64,000 bases of DNA from Bryopsis sp. KO-2023. Lineage: Eukaryota > Chlorophyta > Ulvophyceae > Bryopsidales > Bryopsidaceae. A model generated the notes under the pieces. That model worked only from the letters and a program-made list of their open reading frames with translations, was not told where the DNA came from and made no database searches. Within the stretch, counting starts at the first letter, position 1. Every line of letters starts with the position of its first letter. Where the stretch lies: positions 5,456,001 through 5,520,000 of the forward strand of contig BSYQ01000009.1 of NCBI GenBank assembly GCA_030272585.1, in the 5' to 3' direction. A program made the translations under genes and the position numbers. This document shows positions 23,822 through 35,530 of the stretch, in pieces.

Positions 23822-26268
23822 ATGGGATACGTGAAGGTGGTGAAAAACAAGGCCTACTTCAGTCGGTTCCAGGTCAAGTTCAAGAGGAGAAGGCAGGGAA
23901 AGACCGATTACCAAGCGAGGAGGCGGCTGTGCAACCAGGACAAGAACAAGTATAATGCCCCCAAATACAGGCTGGTCGTTAGGTACTCCAAGAAAGACAT
24001 CACTTGCCAAATCGTATACGCCGCGTTGCAAGGGGACGTCACCTTGTGCGCAGCCTATGCGCACGAGTTGCCCAAGTACGGAGTGAAGGTCGGATTGACG
24101 AATTACGCCGCTGGGTACTGCACTGGGCTGTTGCTGGCTCGTCGTGCGTTGACGAAATTTGGCTTGGCTGATGCTTACTCTGGTGTCGAGGAGGCCAGCG
24201 GTGAATTCTTCACTGTGGAGGAAGCAGAGGATGCCCCCAGGCCTTTCTACTGTGTCTTGGATACTGGATTGGCAAAAACCTCGACTGGGGCGAAAGTGTT
24301 CGCGTGTCTGAAGGTGGGGGAAAAGAGGTTTTATAAAAGAAGAGAGGAATTGATGATGTCCAGGGATTGTTTGATGATCAGTTTTGGTCTTCAGTACTTT
24401 TTTTTGTTGGCAACTGAGTTCAAGCCAGACATTTTTATGGGGAGGAGATAGAGGTGATGGAGCTGTGGCTGTTTTTTCTCTTTGATAAGTATGTATGTTG
24501 GGATGAGTGTGGTGTTCATAGGCAGCTTTTACATAGAATTGATGGAGGATAGGGCAACAGCAACAGCAACAGCAAGAGTGATGGATCCCAGATATTCTAT
24601 TTTTTTTTTGTGTTAGAGACTTCAATATCAGTCAAGAAACTAAATACCCCAATATATGCTCTTGGGCAAAGTTGCATGCCGATGCTTTCGTGACCCCCCC
24701 CCCCCCCCCCCCAAAAAAAAAAGGAAGGAAGTTGGGAGAGGCTCAACATAGTTCGATTATCTTTTTTTTACACTTTTTTACGCCTTCATTTTGTTTCGTC
24801 CCCTCGTAGAATTTCCAACTCTTTTTCCCTCAGTTTTTGAGTGGAAAAATCATACCTAACCATACTCAAGTTCTTTACAACTTCATTTTGAATTTTATTT
24901 TTTTTGAATTATTGAATCAAAATGTTCTTTTTTTTTCTATTTTGCAGGGTGCTGCTGATGGTGGTTTGGATATCCCCCACAAGGAGAACCGTTTCGTTGG
25001 TTTCGACCCTGAAGGCAAGAGCCTGAACACCGATGTTTTGAGAAAGTACATTTATGGAGGGCATGTGGCTGAGTACATGCAAAGGCTGAGGGACGAGGAG
25101 CCAGAAGTTTATGAAAAGCAATTCTCTCAGTTCATCGCAGCTGGCGTTGAGCCTGAAGCAATGGAGGAAATGTACAAGAAGGTACAGTTATATATATATA
25201 CTTTTTGTATTACCAAAACGTGTTGCTGCCAAATTCAAGTTTTTGGTAAGCTGTATGCACAAGAGTTTTGGCTTGTTCGGTTCTATGGGAAAAAAAAAAT
25301 GTATCGAGGTATGTGCGTTTAGTTCGATTGTCCTTTTTTTTGTTTTGTTTCCCCCCCCAAAATTCTGATATTTTTCAGGATTTTTTTTGTTGAAACCGAT
25401 CAATCTTTTGAACTCTTGATAGCTCTCGTTGCTCCATGAAGTAATGAAAAGGGGAATGTTTTTTTTTGGGGGGGGGGGATATGTACTATTTTCGTCAACA
25501 ACTGGGGGGTGCGGCACTGTTATTGAGGTCCGTCCAAATCTTGTTTTGAAATTGCCTTTCTTTGTTGGAGGGGGGGGGGGGGTGTGAATGCTGTGAGGGA
25601 AAGAAATTTCAATAGCATCTGGATAGCTGTGGATCTTTTGATAACAGAAAAAACCCCGATCTGTGCTAGCATATTACACAAAAAACCCACCTTTGAAATG
25701 TTTTGTATGAGGGGTCGATACTCAGGAGTTGCTTTTTGTGGCGATTGTTGGTATCTCTTGGCTTCCAGCCAACTGGGGTTACGTCGGTTTAGATGATGCT
25801 ATCCTTGATACTTTTTCTAGGCTCAACTGTGCTGGGGACCTTCAATTTAAATCAAACAGAAAAAATTATTCCCCCCCGAAGGGAAGGAAAGTGCAGCTTC
25901 TTGAAGTTGTATCCACTAGCCATTGATAGTAGCTTTAAGGGATGTTTGAACCTGCTTTCATGGCTAGTAAAAGCTTGCCTGCATCCTTTCTCAGTTTCAT
26001 TTCCCGCTGTAATGGCTGTCTGCATTTGTCTTTCCAGCCTAGCTTTACCCTTTCCAATAATGTTTTTTAAACAATTTATTTATCTGCTGGTTTGATTGGG
26101 ATTTTCTTGCAGGCCCATGCAGCCATCCGTTCTGACCCTAAACATGTGCCAACCACCAAGAAGAAACCAGCAGAGTTGAAGAAGTGGAACGACCAAAAGC
26201 TGAGCAAAGAAGAAAAGAAGGAGAGGCTCAAGGCTAGGTTGGCAGCCATGATGGAAGAGGATGAGTAA
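23822..26268 (+). CDS. RPL5: 60S ribosomal protein L5 (uL18), three exons, 293 aa
   Basis: Exons 23822-24313, 24948-25181 and 26113-26268 are all joined in phase 0 at GT-AG borders. The protein binds 5S rRNA and, with uL5, forms the central protuberance of the large subunit. It starts with [20 protein letters not shown] and shows [57 protein letters not shown] and [16 protein letters not shown]. The basic C-terminal helix has [20 protein letters not shown] and ends EEDE plus TAA. Length and order match plant and animal L5. Introns of 634 and 931 bp hold C/A and T/G homopolymer junctions but no other features. Confidence 0.97.
24694..24722. repeat. C-run to A-run junction in RPL5 intron 1
   Basis: About 19 C followed directly by about 10 A. 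It is the longest of several T-to-G (or complementary C-to-A) junctions in non-coding parts of the window. Others are near 826-840, 5823-5847, 11951-11969, 23590-23613, 25459-25478 and 49158-49182. Confidence 0.85.
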
Positions 26269-27017
26269 GAACGACAGCATTCGAAAAAAAAGCTAGTTTC
26301 TCGAGGGGGCATCTTTGGGGAGGGGGGGAGGGTTCTTTTCTGGTGGTTGCTGTGTCCTCATGTGCTAGGGTGGTGGAAGCAACAGGGGGAAAGGTTCTTT
26401 GTGCATTTGTTTGGTGGTGGGTGGTCTTGGTGGTGGTGGTGGTGGTGGTGGTGGCGGCGGCTGTAAAAAGGAGGTGTTATTCATGTCGTTACCGACCAAG
26501 TTCTGGGATATAGGTACAATGTAAACTCTCAAGAAAATTAGGGTTTGTCTGGAAAATTAGGGCATCTGGTTGCTCTTTTATACATTTTCTTGAAACAAAG
26601 AAGACCCTCTTTTTAGGCGACCTGCTGTGGAGTTTTCTGGATCTCTCTTTGAGGTCTTAAGATGAAGGTAACGGGCCAGCCAGGAGGAAATATCAATGAT
26701 GGATGGATGAAATCAAGACTATGGAGAATGGCTGAGTGAATGCAGCACTTGATCGGAAGATGGGAAGCAAGAAGAGGATGATGTGATGACCACATCATGT
26801 GGTCATATGAAATACAACTTACAGATTTTAAAAGAAATCTGCTGAGGACATTTTGCCCTCTATTACACAAAGAATACCTGAGTCAGGGTAGAAAAATGAA
26901 TCCCTGTGACAACAACAACAATAAAAAAATAGGTTAAGATTAACAGAGTTAGAGAAGATGCTTCAACAAAGTACCACTGTCTGTCCCAAGACGATGTGAC
27001 CATGTGATACTGTTGTG
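26269..27017. other. 3' flank of RPL5 up to the retrotransposon cluster
   Basis: Holds a GGT microsatellite at about 26,415-26,462 and otherwise ordinary AT-moderate spacer. No coding exon recognised. The last bases before 27,018 are the left flank of the element D insertion. Confidence 0.5.
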
Positions 27018-27022
27018 GTGCT

Positions 27023-27293
27023 TATAATAACAAGACTTCTAGATGATACGTAAATAGGAAATCAGACGGGTACAACACACAGGGAACACAGAGTCTTGGC
27101 CCAAAGGGACTTACAAGGATATTGCAACTATTTCCATCCACCAAAAAAATTTGTTCCATCCTGTACTGCCTTGTTACTCACAGTACCTCTTCCTCAGTAC
27201 TGCCACTTTACAATACATATTCCCGTACTTTCCTAACCCATCTTCCCTATCCCTTGCGTCCTCCATCTGACTCCACCCTCTCAATCCTTTACA
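27023..27293 (-). repeat. 3' LTR of element D
   Basis: About 271 bp, nearly identical to 63,570-63,843 apart from scattered substitutions and small indels (for example around 27,146). In element orientation it begins TGTAAAGGATTGAG. The inner edge is preceded by a purine-rich tract (minus strand GCGCAGGGGAAGCG at 27,294-27,307), a likely polypurine primer. Confidence 0.85.
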
Positions 27294-27804
27294 CGCTTCC
27301 CCTGCGCTATCGATCTAATATTCCCACATTGACAACCGACATGGCTTCACGAAATCAACGTGAGTCAAAAACTCACTTTGGTTTGGATCATTAACCACAC
27401 ACCTGTGCCTAGACACATACCCATCAAACAGACACGGTCCATACCAAAATGCTTTCAACTTTTCCCCTTCAGACCTCATTCGAGTGTGATCATAACACCA
27501 GACCCACTGCCCAACCTTGTAACTTTCCTCCACGAAGTTCTGTTTGGATTGTCTTTTCTGTCGTCCGATTGCATCTCGGTACCAAGCAATGCCGACATCA
27601 TTCCTCCATTGTTGATCAGAAATCGGCATGTCCCATATATCTCTTTTCTGCATCTGCTGCCTGGGAGGAAAGCCTGTAGCATCATGTGGCATTTCCTGAA
27701 TCAACTTTTCGGCCTCCTGAACTTGTTGAGGCCACTCCGTTATCATCTTGTCGTCAGTCATTCGCTGATACAAACGTGGACTCAGGAACGAGTACACATT
27801 CATC

Positions 27805-28075
27805 CAAGTCGATCCAGATCAGCCTGGTCCGGTAATCAGTGCCTGGTTCGGTACTAGAGCCGGTCCAGCAGTACAGTCCGACTGACCCAAGTGAGAGGTG
27901 GACACGGTGGCAGTTACCGTGTCCACACAATCCAACCAACGGTCCTGAGAAGGATTTGGTCTGGATCTGTCGGTCCAGTGGACGCTGGGTCCGACAGCTC
28001 TCATCCGTTCCTTTTGCCAGGTTGTCGGTCCGATCCCATATTTATTGGATCCGGACCGAGGTAACAATGTTCTAG
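27805..28075. mobile_element. putative small insertion with GGTCCGG-rich inverted ends
   Basis: Interrupts element D between the integrase core and its C-terminal domain. The left end reads CAGCCTGGTCCGG and the right end, reverse-complemented, reads TTACCTCGGTCCGG. Repeats of GGTCC/GGACC occur throughout. I could not fix a target duplication, so the class is unknown. Confidence 0.45.
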
Positions 28076-28559
28076 AGTAAGCTTGTAAGCAAAGACTCTT
28101 ATCCGTGTTTCCGTGGTTCTAGACGTAACGTCTACCACTACTCGATACTTTCCCGTGTTTTTATCATTCGCTTGATGCGGTCTTCCAGTGTGCGGTGGTA
28201 CCACTCGATCAACCCTGCACTCTTATGCGAATATGGAAGCACGTACTCGTGCTTGATCCCAAACTTCTCCATTACAGTCAAAAATCGTCGTGAAGTAAAC
28301 ATAGCAGCATTGTCAGTCATAACAATCTGAGGCTGCCCATGTGATTGTATCCAAGATTCCAAAGCTTGACTCACAGCAACAGCATTTGCACTTGGCACAG
28401 TCCTTGCTTCAGCAAATCGTGAGCAGTGATCAATGGTGGTTACCAGATATATGGAACCGTCAGTCCCCTTTGGAAAAGGCCCAACCACGTCCATACTGAC
28501 TGCTTGTCCAGGCCACCCCCCTCGTGATACCAGCATGGGTCCCTGAGACGTCAAGGACG

Positions 28560-28960
28560 TCTAACAGACATTAGGATGTACACACTCGAGGTAACCACCA
28601 CTACTGCCGCCGCCACTGGTCAGAACTGAAAGGTTAACGTTCAGAGCAAGAGAAAGAGAGTCAAGGAGGAAAGGTTCAAGCTCTAGAGACAGTTGGGTTT
28701 GCTGGAGGCGTTGTATCAGTGGACAGTGAATGGGGAGTGAGTCAGTGGGATCAGAACGAGGAAACACCTCGGGTTATCGAACTTTAAAAGGAGTGAAGTG
28801 AGGGGACGTTTGTAACTGTTCTTGTTTGGCTACTCTGTGTGCGAACTGTGTGCGTTCCAAGTGCGTGTGAGCGTGTGACCCCACAAGACCCAGCCGAACT
28901 CGATAAGGAAAGTCGTCGACGAAGACGTCACAGTCGTCGTCTGGCGGTATCACCTCGTTT
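28560..28960. other. unassigned filler inside element D integrase
   Basis: About 400 bp that does not continue the integrase frames on either side. Its two edges carry related inverted strings (GTGATACC...CATGG and GGTATCACC...CCATGG). It may be another small inverted-repeat insertion, but ends and duplication are not clear. Confidence 0.35.
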
Positions 28961-29038
28961 CGTATCCCCCCATGGTGCCTTCTCCCTCGGTCGCTCGTAT
29001 TTTTGAGAGACGACACAAGCGTGCACATAGGACTCCAC

Positions 29039-29270
29039 CAGAGTTGTGCACCGTTGCAACGGCGCACAACTCTGGCTCCAAGTGACGCTCCCAATCGCCA
29101 ATCAGCTTGTCGACGCTCGTGCGTTTGAGATTTTACAGTCACATCACATCATTAAAAAAAGTGTGAGAGTCGTGCCGACGTCGTTCTTGCGACAACGACA
29201 ACGGCCGTTAACCGTTAACGCCGTTAACGGCCGTTGTCGTTGTCGCAAAAACGACTTCGGCACAACTCTG
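29039..29270. mobile_element. hAT-like MITE (CAGAGTTGTGC ends) with a long internal hairpin
   Basis: Bounded by inverted CAGAGTTGTGC / GCACAACTCTG and an exact 8-bp duplication GACTCCAC (29031-29038 and 29271-29278). The right half folds into a hairpin with near-perfect 25-bp arms around 29,190-29,250 (TGCGACAACGACAACGG... and its complement). Eight-bp duplications and CAG starts are typical of hAT elements. No coding capacity. Confidence 0.8.
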
Positions 29271-29399
29271 GACTCCACAATAGGCCGGGATATTTTTTCT
29301 CCTCGCATCCGTAAAACCTTCAACATGTTCGCGACGCCGAAATGGCCCTGTGCGCCTCTTTAAGGAGTTGGTTTATTCGCTGCTTTCTTTCTTCGTCAA

Positions 29400-29789
29400 C
29401 AGACATGGGCTGAGACCCCTGTGCACAGGACAGGACAGAACAGACTATCTGTTCTGTGCACAGGGTCAAACCTGTGCTGCACAGGTGCACAGACCTGTAC
29501 AGCACAGCACAGACAGGGTCTGTGCAAACTCTGTGCAGTTTCTGTGCAGTTCTGTGCAGATTCTGTGCAAAATCTGTGCAGATTCTGTGCAGTTCTGTGC
29601 TGTGCTGTGCAGGTCTGCTCACCTGTGCAGCATAGGTCCGATCTGTGCACAGCACAGACAGTCTGTGCTGTTCTGGCCTGTGCAATTCCGCTGCACAGGA
29701 CAGACCTGCACAGGGTGCACAGAACCTGCACAGAACCCTGTCCTGTGCGATGCACAGAACAGGGGTCCGTCCTGTTCAGCCCATGACTG
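29400..29789. mobile_element. CTGTGCA-type hAT-like MITE, copy 1
   Basis: Ends are CAGACATGGGCTG and CAGCCCATGACTG. The exact 8-bp duplication is TTCGTCAA (29392-29399 and 29790-29797). The interior is almost wholly CTGTGCA and TGCACAG words in both orientations. It sits in element D between RNase H (HVDE) and the integrase N-terminus. Confidence 0.85.
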
Positions 29790-29797
29790 TTCGTCAA

Positions 29798-30304
29798 CGT
29801 GGTTTAAAGTCAGCTTGGTTCCTGTCTCATGACTCGTCCAACATGAAAGCAAGTCGGCGAGCACATTGACTTTACCTGGTAAGTGCGTAAAACGAAGATT
29901 GCCGCTGACCGTGTAGTTTCCTGTGATGTAGCTGAGCAGGCGCAGCATCCTTAGATCAGAATCGTCAGTTAAACTCCCCAAATTAAACTTTTTAGCCGAC
30001 CCTTCGGAATTGGTAAAAACCTGCACATTCGCTCCTCCCGTAATCCACGCGACTTTCTTTAGCGCGCGAACAATCGTTTGCGCTTCGCCCAGGAAGCTGG
30101 ATACTGCCCGCTTGCTCGGAGAATTTAAGTGTGATCCCAAAAACACAAGTTGATCACCTTGTGTTAATGCATATCCCCCGGCGGTTGACGACCAATCCGT
30201 GTATAATTGGAAGTCCTCCCCTGGCTGCTGCATCCGCATGTCGTACACAGCACTGAGTACGTCCACCACCACTGATTGGAAACGTTCGTTGACGACTCGT
30301 CAAT
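29798..30304 (-). pseudogene. element D RNase H domain
   Basis: Minus-strand frame with FQLYTDWSSTAGGYAL (first catalytic Asp), GEAQTIVRALKK (Glu), VQVFTNSEGSAKKF and RFTHLPGKVNVLADLLS, all typical of the Ty3 RNase H. It joins the reverse transcriptase at 43,474 once element C and one copy of TCAAT are removed. The join is one base out of frame near 30,285, a sign of decay. Confidence 0.8.
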
Positions 30305-30623
30305 TGTAAGACGCGGGAGTGGTATAAGACAATGGAACTTTACAAAGAACACCGAGTCCACCACCACACTACTCTTGTAGTGCGGACCGGTCAAAATCCA
30401 GTTACGGTTACGGTGGAGGTTCGAATCCTCCCCGGAACCAACTCTCACTCTTTCACACAATCACACAATGTCCCACTATGATCGGTCAGTCACACAACTA
30501 ACCATCACCAACTACCACTCAGCCGAGCGGTTAGGACGAAAATAGAAAGACTCGCGATCCGGAGATCACGAGTTCGAACCCCACTGTTCCCACACTTCCA
30601 CTACCACAAAGAAAACTGTCACA
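30305..30623 (-). repeat. 3' LTR of element C, with tRNA-like motifs
   Basis: 319 bp, matching the split right LTR apparently base for base. It contains a T-arm-like hairpin GGAGGTTCGAATCCTCC (30415-30431) followed by CCGGAACCA, and a second block with an A-box-like AGCCGAGCGGTTAGGA (30521-30536) and a B-box-like GAGTTCGAACCCC (from 30570). Confidence 0.9.
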
Positions 30624-30935
30624 AGACTCCCCCTGACCTTGGGAAGCTGGACCCCCAGTCCTAAGGTCACCATAAGCACATAGAAAATCCAGCAAGAGAA
30701 TAGAACACCCCTCAGAGCAAAAGAAAATCCCCAAAGACTCTCCAAAAAGCAAAAAGGAACACCCCATCTGAAAGACCATCCCAAAGACAGTAGAAAAGAA
30801 AATAGCTGACCTGGTCTCAGCACTAACACCATCTCCCCTGAACCCCCATCAGTCATAGACTAAAAATTCTTTTCTCATTCCCTTGTCTCTTCAGGGATAT
30901 CTCTCATTTATACTCACTGTAGACATCAATCTCAA

Positions 30936-33900
30936 TCAACTCCATTTCCAAATCTTCTTTTCCTGGATTGATGCCTCCAGATTGTTTTGCTGGAAGTATG
31001 CTGCTGCAATTTCTGGGCAGTTTTCCAGATTCCTGATAGGCTCCCAACTGTCATGGCCTCTATCATACCCCTGCCATCTGATGAGGAACTCTCTTGAGGT
31101 CCTCCCCCTGCCTCTGCCTCTCTTGATCTCTCTGTGATCCAATATCCTCTCCACATGGAACTCTGTGTTTCCATCAATGATCTCAGGAGGAACTGGGTTG
31201 GGTTCCCTTTCCCCATGCTGTTCATCCTGGATGTATCTTCTCAACTTGGATATGTGGAACACTGGATGTAGACTCCACTGCTGGGGCACTTCCAATTCAT
31301 AGGCCACTTGGCCCACTCTCTTCAGCACTCTGAATGGTCCCACATATTTGGGTCCAAGCTTCTTGCATCTGTCTCCAGCCAGCTTCAAGTCTTTAGTACT
31401 CAGGAGGACCATGTCATCCACACTGAACTCATCTGTTCTCCTGTGCTTGTCTGCACTTTGCTTCTGTCTGTTCTGAGCTCTAGCAATGCATGTCTTGGCT
31501 ACCTCCACATCCATCTTCAGATCATTCAAGATTTCATCCACACCTCTGATGGGTGTCTCAATCTTCTTCCTCCCCAATAAGGCTGCAGGCACCAAAGGTT
31601 CTTCTCCAGAATTCAAATAGAATGGGCTATACCCAGTGCTGGATTGTTTCCCTTGGTTGTACACAAATTCAGCTGCACTCAATTTCAAATCCCAGTCTGT
31701 TTGTGAATGGCTGACATAAGCTCTGAGGCTCTCTTCCAGGATTCTGTTGAGCCTTTCTGTCTGGCCATCTGATTGTGGATGCCTGGCAGATGACATCTTC
31801 AGTGTGGTTCCTACCAGCTTCATCAATTCCTTCCACAGCTCAGAGGTGAATCTGGCATCCCTGTCAGATACCAAATCCTCAGGCATTCCATGATGCCTCC
31901 AAACCTCATCAAACAGCATCCTGGCCATTCCCACAGCTCCAATGGTTCCCTTGGTTGCACAGAAGTGGGACATCTTGGACATCCTGTCCACAAACACCAC
32001 AATAGCATCCATCCCCCTCTCTGTCCTTGGTAGTCCTGTGATGAGATCCAGACTCACTGAACTCCATCTCCTGTTGGGGATTTGCAAAGGCTGAAGATCT
32101 CCAGCCATCTTTTGGGTAGATGATTTAGTTTTCTGGCATACAGGACAGCTCCTGCAATACTGGGCCACATCTTGAGACATCTTCTTCCACCAAAAGTGTT
32201 GTTGCAGTGTAGACAAGGTCCTCTCCTTGCCCTTATGTCCTCCAATCAAACTGTCATGCCCTTCCTTCATCACCATTGCTTTCAGACTCTGTGGCACTAC
32301 AATCTTCCCTTCCACAGTCTGTAGAACTCCATCAGTAGACATCTTGAACACCCTTTGGGTCTGGATGTCAGAATCCAATCTCTTCAGGATTTCCTTGCAA
32401 TGTTCATCATTCATCTGAGCATCAGCAACCTCCTTTGGACTCCCTTGAGCCATAGGTTCCATGGATGACTTCTCCAGTGCATTGATTTGTTCATCAGATC
32501 TTGACAATCCTTTTCCAGTACCCCATTTGGTACCTCCTCTTGCATCACTTGGCATCACATTCGTTTTCAGTCTCTCAGGCAGCTTTCCAGTTTGGCATCC
32601 AGTAACCTTCACCAATCTGGAACCCAATGGCTCTCCTGGTTGTTCATCAAACACAAGATCCTGTGGATGATTCTCCCCCCAGGCCCCCAAGCCTTGGTAC
32701 CTCTGAACCTTGCCATCATGCTGTACAAGAGTTTTTGTTGTGCCAGTTGGTGTAGATGCCTTCAAATCTCCCCCTCCACTTCCAGAATCCCTTGGATCCA
32801 CTGGATGTGGACATCTTGAGAGTGCATCAGCCACCACATTATCCTTCCCTGGGATGTGGACAGTTTGGAACCTGAAAGGAGCTAGGAACTCCACCCATCT
32901 AGCTTGTCTTCTGCTGAGATGCTGTTGAGAATCCAGCCAAACTAATGACTGATTGTCTGTCCTCAGAACAAACTCCCTTCCTTCCAAATATGCCCTCCAC
33001 TTCTTGAGACAGTGGACAATCCCCAGTAGTTCAATCTCATGTATAGGGTACCTGGACTCTGCATCAGTGAGCTTATGGGATTCAAAGGCCACTGGATGTA
33101 GTCCATCTGGTCCTTCCTGCATCAGCACTCCCCCCACTCCTGATTGGCTGCCATCTGTAGCCACAATCCAGGGCCAATCTTCCCTAGGATGTATCAGGAC
33201 AGGTGCAGAGCATAATGCTTCTTTGAGATCCTCAAATGCCTGCTTTTCTTCTTCTCCCCATACGAAATGTTGATTTCCTTTGGTCAGGTTGGTCAATGCT
33301 GCAGCTTTGCCACTGAAATTGGCTACAAATCTTCTGTAGAAACAACATAATCCCAGGAAACTCCTGACATCATGCACATTGGATGGTGTGGGCCACTGCT
33401 TGATTGCATCCAGCTTGTCAGCCATTGGCTGCACTCCTTGATGTGTAACCCATGTTCCCAGAAAATCCACTTCTTTTTTCCCTACTGCAGACTTGACCAA
33501 CTTGGCATATAGTTGATGTTTCCTGAGGGCCTCCAGTACCAGCTTCATGTGTCTGGCATGCTCTTCAGGGGTGGATGAATAAAGATGTCATCCAGAAAGA
33601 CTTGGACAAATTTATCAATGTATGGGGCCAGGATCTCATTCATCATGGACATGAAATGTCCAGGAGATCCACTCAGGCCCATTGGCATCACCAAAAATTC
33701 AAACTGTCCATACTTTGTTCTGAATGAAGTCTTTCCTTCCTCCCCTGGGGCCATCCTCAACTGCCAAAATCCTGCCCTTAGATCCACTTTGCTGAAGTAC
33801 CTTGCATGGTTGAGTCTGTCCAGCATCTCATCCATTCTAGGTATGGGAAACTGAGTGACTTTGGTGGCCCTATTCAGAGCTCTGTAGTCAACACAGAATC

Positions 33901-35530
33901 TCAATGCCCCTCCAGGTTTTGGGACAAAGAGCACAGGTGCACCAAATGTGCTGTGACTTGGTCTGATCATCCCTTTCTCCAGCAAATAATCCAATTGCTC
34001 CCTGAGAGCATCTAATTCTTTTGGGGATTGTTTATACAATGGGCCAAAGATTGGTTTTGTACCATCTTTCAATGGGATCTTCATGTCCCAGGGTCTGTGA
34101 GGTGGTAGATGATTTGGCAGATCCATAGGAAAGACATCCTTGTATGCATTAAGGACATCCTTCAGCTCATGTAGCTCATCATCCAGTCCATCCACCATGC
34201 TTTTGAAATTTGCATCTGTACCATCCTCAGTACCCTTGACTTCCATAGATTCACCAGGATTCCTGATCTGTTTAGCTGCATTGATTTCCCCAGATGCCTG
34301 AGGATCCTGAGCTTTCCTGACCAGCACCAGATATGCTTCCCCATTCCTGTTCTTCAGACATTTCTTGGCCTCACTGGCTGAGAGTAAGTTTATCTCCTGT
34401 GGATCCTGGGTTGTTGCCACCTTTGGATGGAATCCTTGCAACTTAATTGGGGCTTTGTTAGGTCTGCAAATGGTTATCACATGACTTCTCCAGTTGATGT
34501 GTGGATTGTGATCAACCAACCAGGCCTTTCCCAAAATGACCTTGTGCTTCAGATTTGGTACCATCCAGAAGATCCTCTTTATCACCCAAGGACCCATCCT
34601 TATCCTGACCAGTGCCTGTTGTTTGAGTAGCAATCTGGAACCATCTGCCAGTTCCACTGATAGATGTGCATCCTTGAAGATTTTCAAGGCATTTTCCTGG
34701 GCTGTTTGGACATCCATGAAGTCCCCTGTGGCTCCACTGTCTATGAGACATTTGACTGTTTGTTTTTGCAACTTTCCTGGCACATATAGCAGGGTAGATC
34801 CCAGGTCTCCTTGACCTACTGATCCCAATTTCCCTGTCATCATGTTTTCCACTGTTTCCTGGCTTGGTGTTGGACAATGTATCTCAGCTGGTGGTGAGAA
34901 TCTGACTTTCTTGTGAATCCCATGACCCCCTTGTGAATCCCCTGTTGCCTGTGTGGATTTCCATACTCCTGAGGCTGTGAGGACCTCTCTGGGCTTAGAT
35001 GTGGATTCCTTGAGTCTCTGTATCTGTGTCTGCACCTCCACTGATCCTTTAGAAGGGGAGGACTGTATTCTGTCCTTTGTTATCCCTTCCTTCTCAGGGG
35101 TTTTCTGTTGTGATTGTCCCAACACTGTGGGGATGGATCCCTGAGCATTGATGCTGTCCGGATCCCCTTTGCCAGCCCTCGAATCTGAGGTACTGGATCT
35201 GGCAAGCTTCCCTCCCCCAAACCTTCTCCCATAAGATGAAGAAGTATTACATCTGGATCCTGCATTTGCCTGAGCACCATTCCCAGGAGATCCTTTAGAT
35301 GTCTCCACTCCAACCTTATCGACCACTAACACCTTCCCATCACTGACAATCCTCTGATTTTCATTCATTCCTTCCTTGTCTTGAGAACCATTCTGACGAC
35401 TTCCTGACGACATTTCCGACATCACATTTGCATGTCCAGGCTTCTTTGACGCCCCTCCTGGCCTGGTCCAGGGAGGCCCTACTCGTTTCCCGACGACTTG
35501 TTTTGGCCACCCTTCTTCTTCGATCGACAT
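30936..35530 (-). pseudogene. element C Pol: protease, reverse transcriptase, RNase H, integrase, chromodomain (one frameshift)
   Basis: Two overlapping minus-strand frames, 35530-33545 and 33548-30936. Order: linker, aspartic protease (LIDSGATGDFMD, near 34,740), reverse transcriptase (FCVDYRALN, VFLDDIFI near 33,590), RNase H (VATDGSQSGVGGVL), integrase zinc finger (HDSLIGGHKG...CPVCQKTK), core (SLDLITGLP, VSDRDARFTS, DGQTERLN), a GPY/F-like region (LGPKYVGPFRV) and a chromodomain (FHVERILDHRE, FLIRWQGYDRGHDSWEP). After VFLDDIFI the frame is lost by one base and resumes as STPEEHARHMK, so the copy has a single break in the reverse transcriptase. Entry from Gag is by a -1 shift. The sequence is strikingly poor in CpG compared with gag. 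Confidence 0.9.
35479..35491 (-). promoter_or_regulatory. -1 ribosomal frameshift site of element C (GGGAAAC)
   Basis: On the minus strand the gag codons are TCG GGA AAC GAG TAG. The heptamer G_GGA_AAC (35491-35485) fits the X_XXY_YYZ rule in the zero frame. A -1 slip gives CGA GTA GGG CCT, exactly the Pol frame (RVGPPWTRPGG). Downstream, CCTCCCTGG can pair with CCAGGAGG with one bulged C. Confidence 0.8.

Larger units (their letters stand above)
27315..29391 (-). pseudogene. element D integrase, interrupted
   Basis: Minus-strand fragments form a retroviral-type integrase. The N-terminal zinc-binding region lies near 29,279-29,340 (VANMLKVLRMRGEKISRPIV) and continues left of the MITE. The catalytic core at 28,138-28,554 has DVVGPFP, VMTDNAAMF and the glutamate in SAGLIEWYHRTLE. 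The C-terminal domain at 27,315-27,803 ends KPCRLSMWEY. The core is split from the C-terminal part by ~270 bp with inverted GGTCCGG ends (about 27,805-28,075). A further ~400 bp of unassigned sequence (28,560-28,960) and a hAT-like MITE separate the N-terminal part. No chromodomain is present. Confidence 0.75.

Noticed and set aside
23687-24625. 312-residue minus-strand frame over RPL5
   Set aside because: Antisense shadow of the first RPL5 exon, which is conserved and unambiguous.
29400-29789. Repeats of CTGTGCA considered as a CRISPR array or satellite
   Set aside because: There are no regular unique spacers, the words occur in both orientations, and the block has inverted ends with an 8-bp target duplication, so it is a mobile element.
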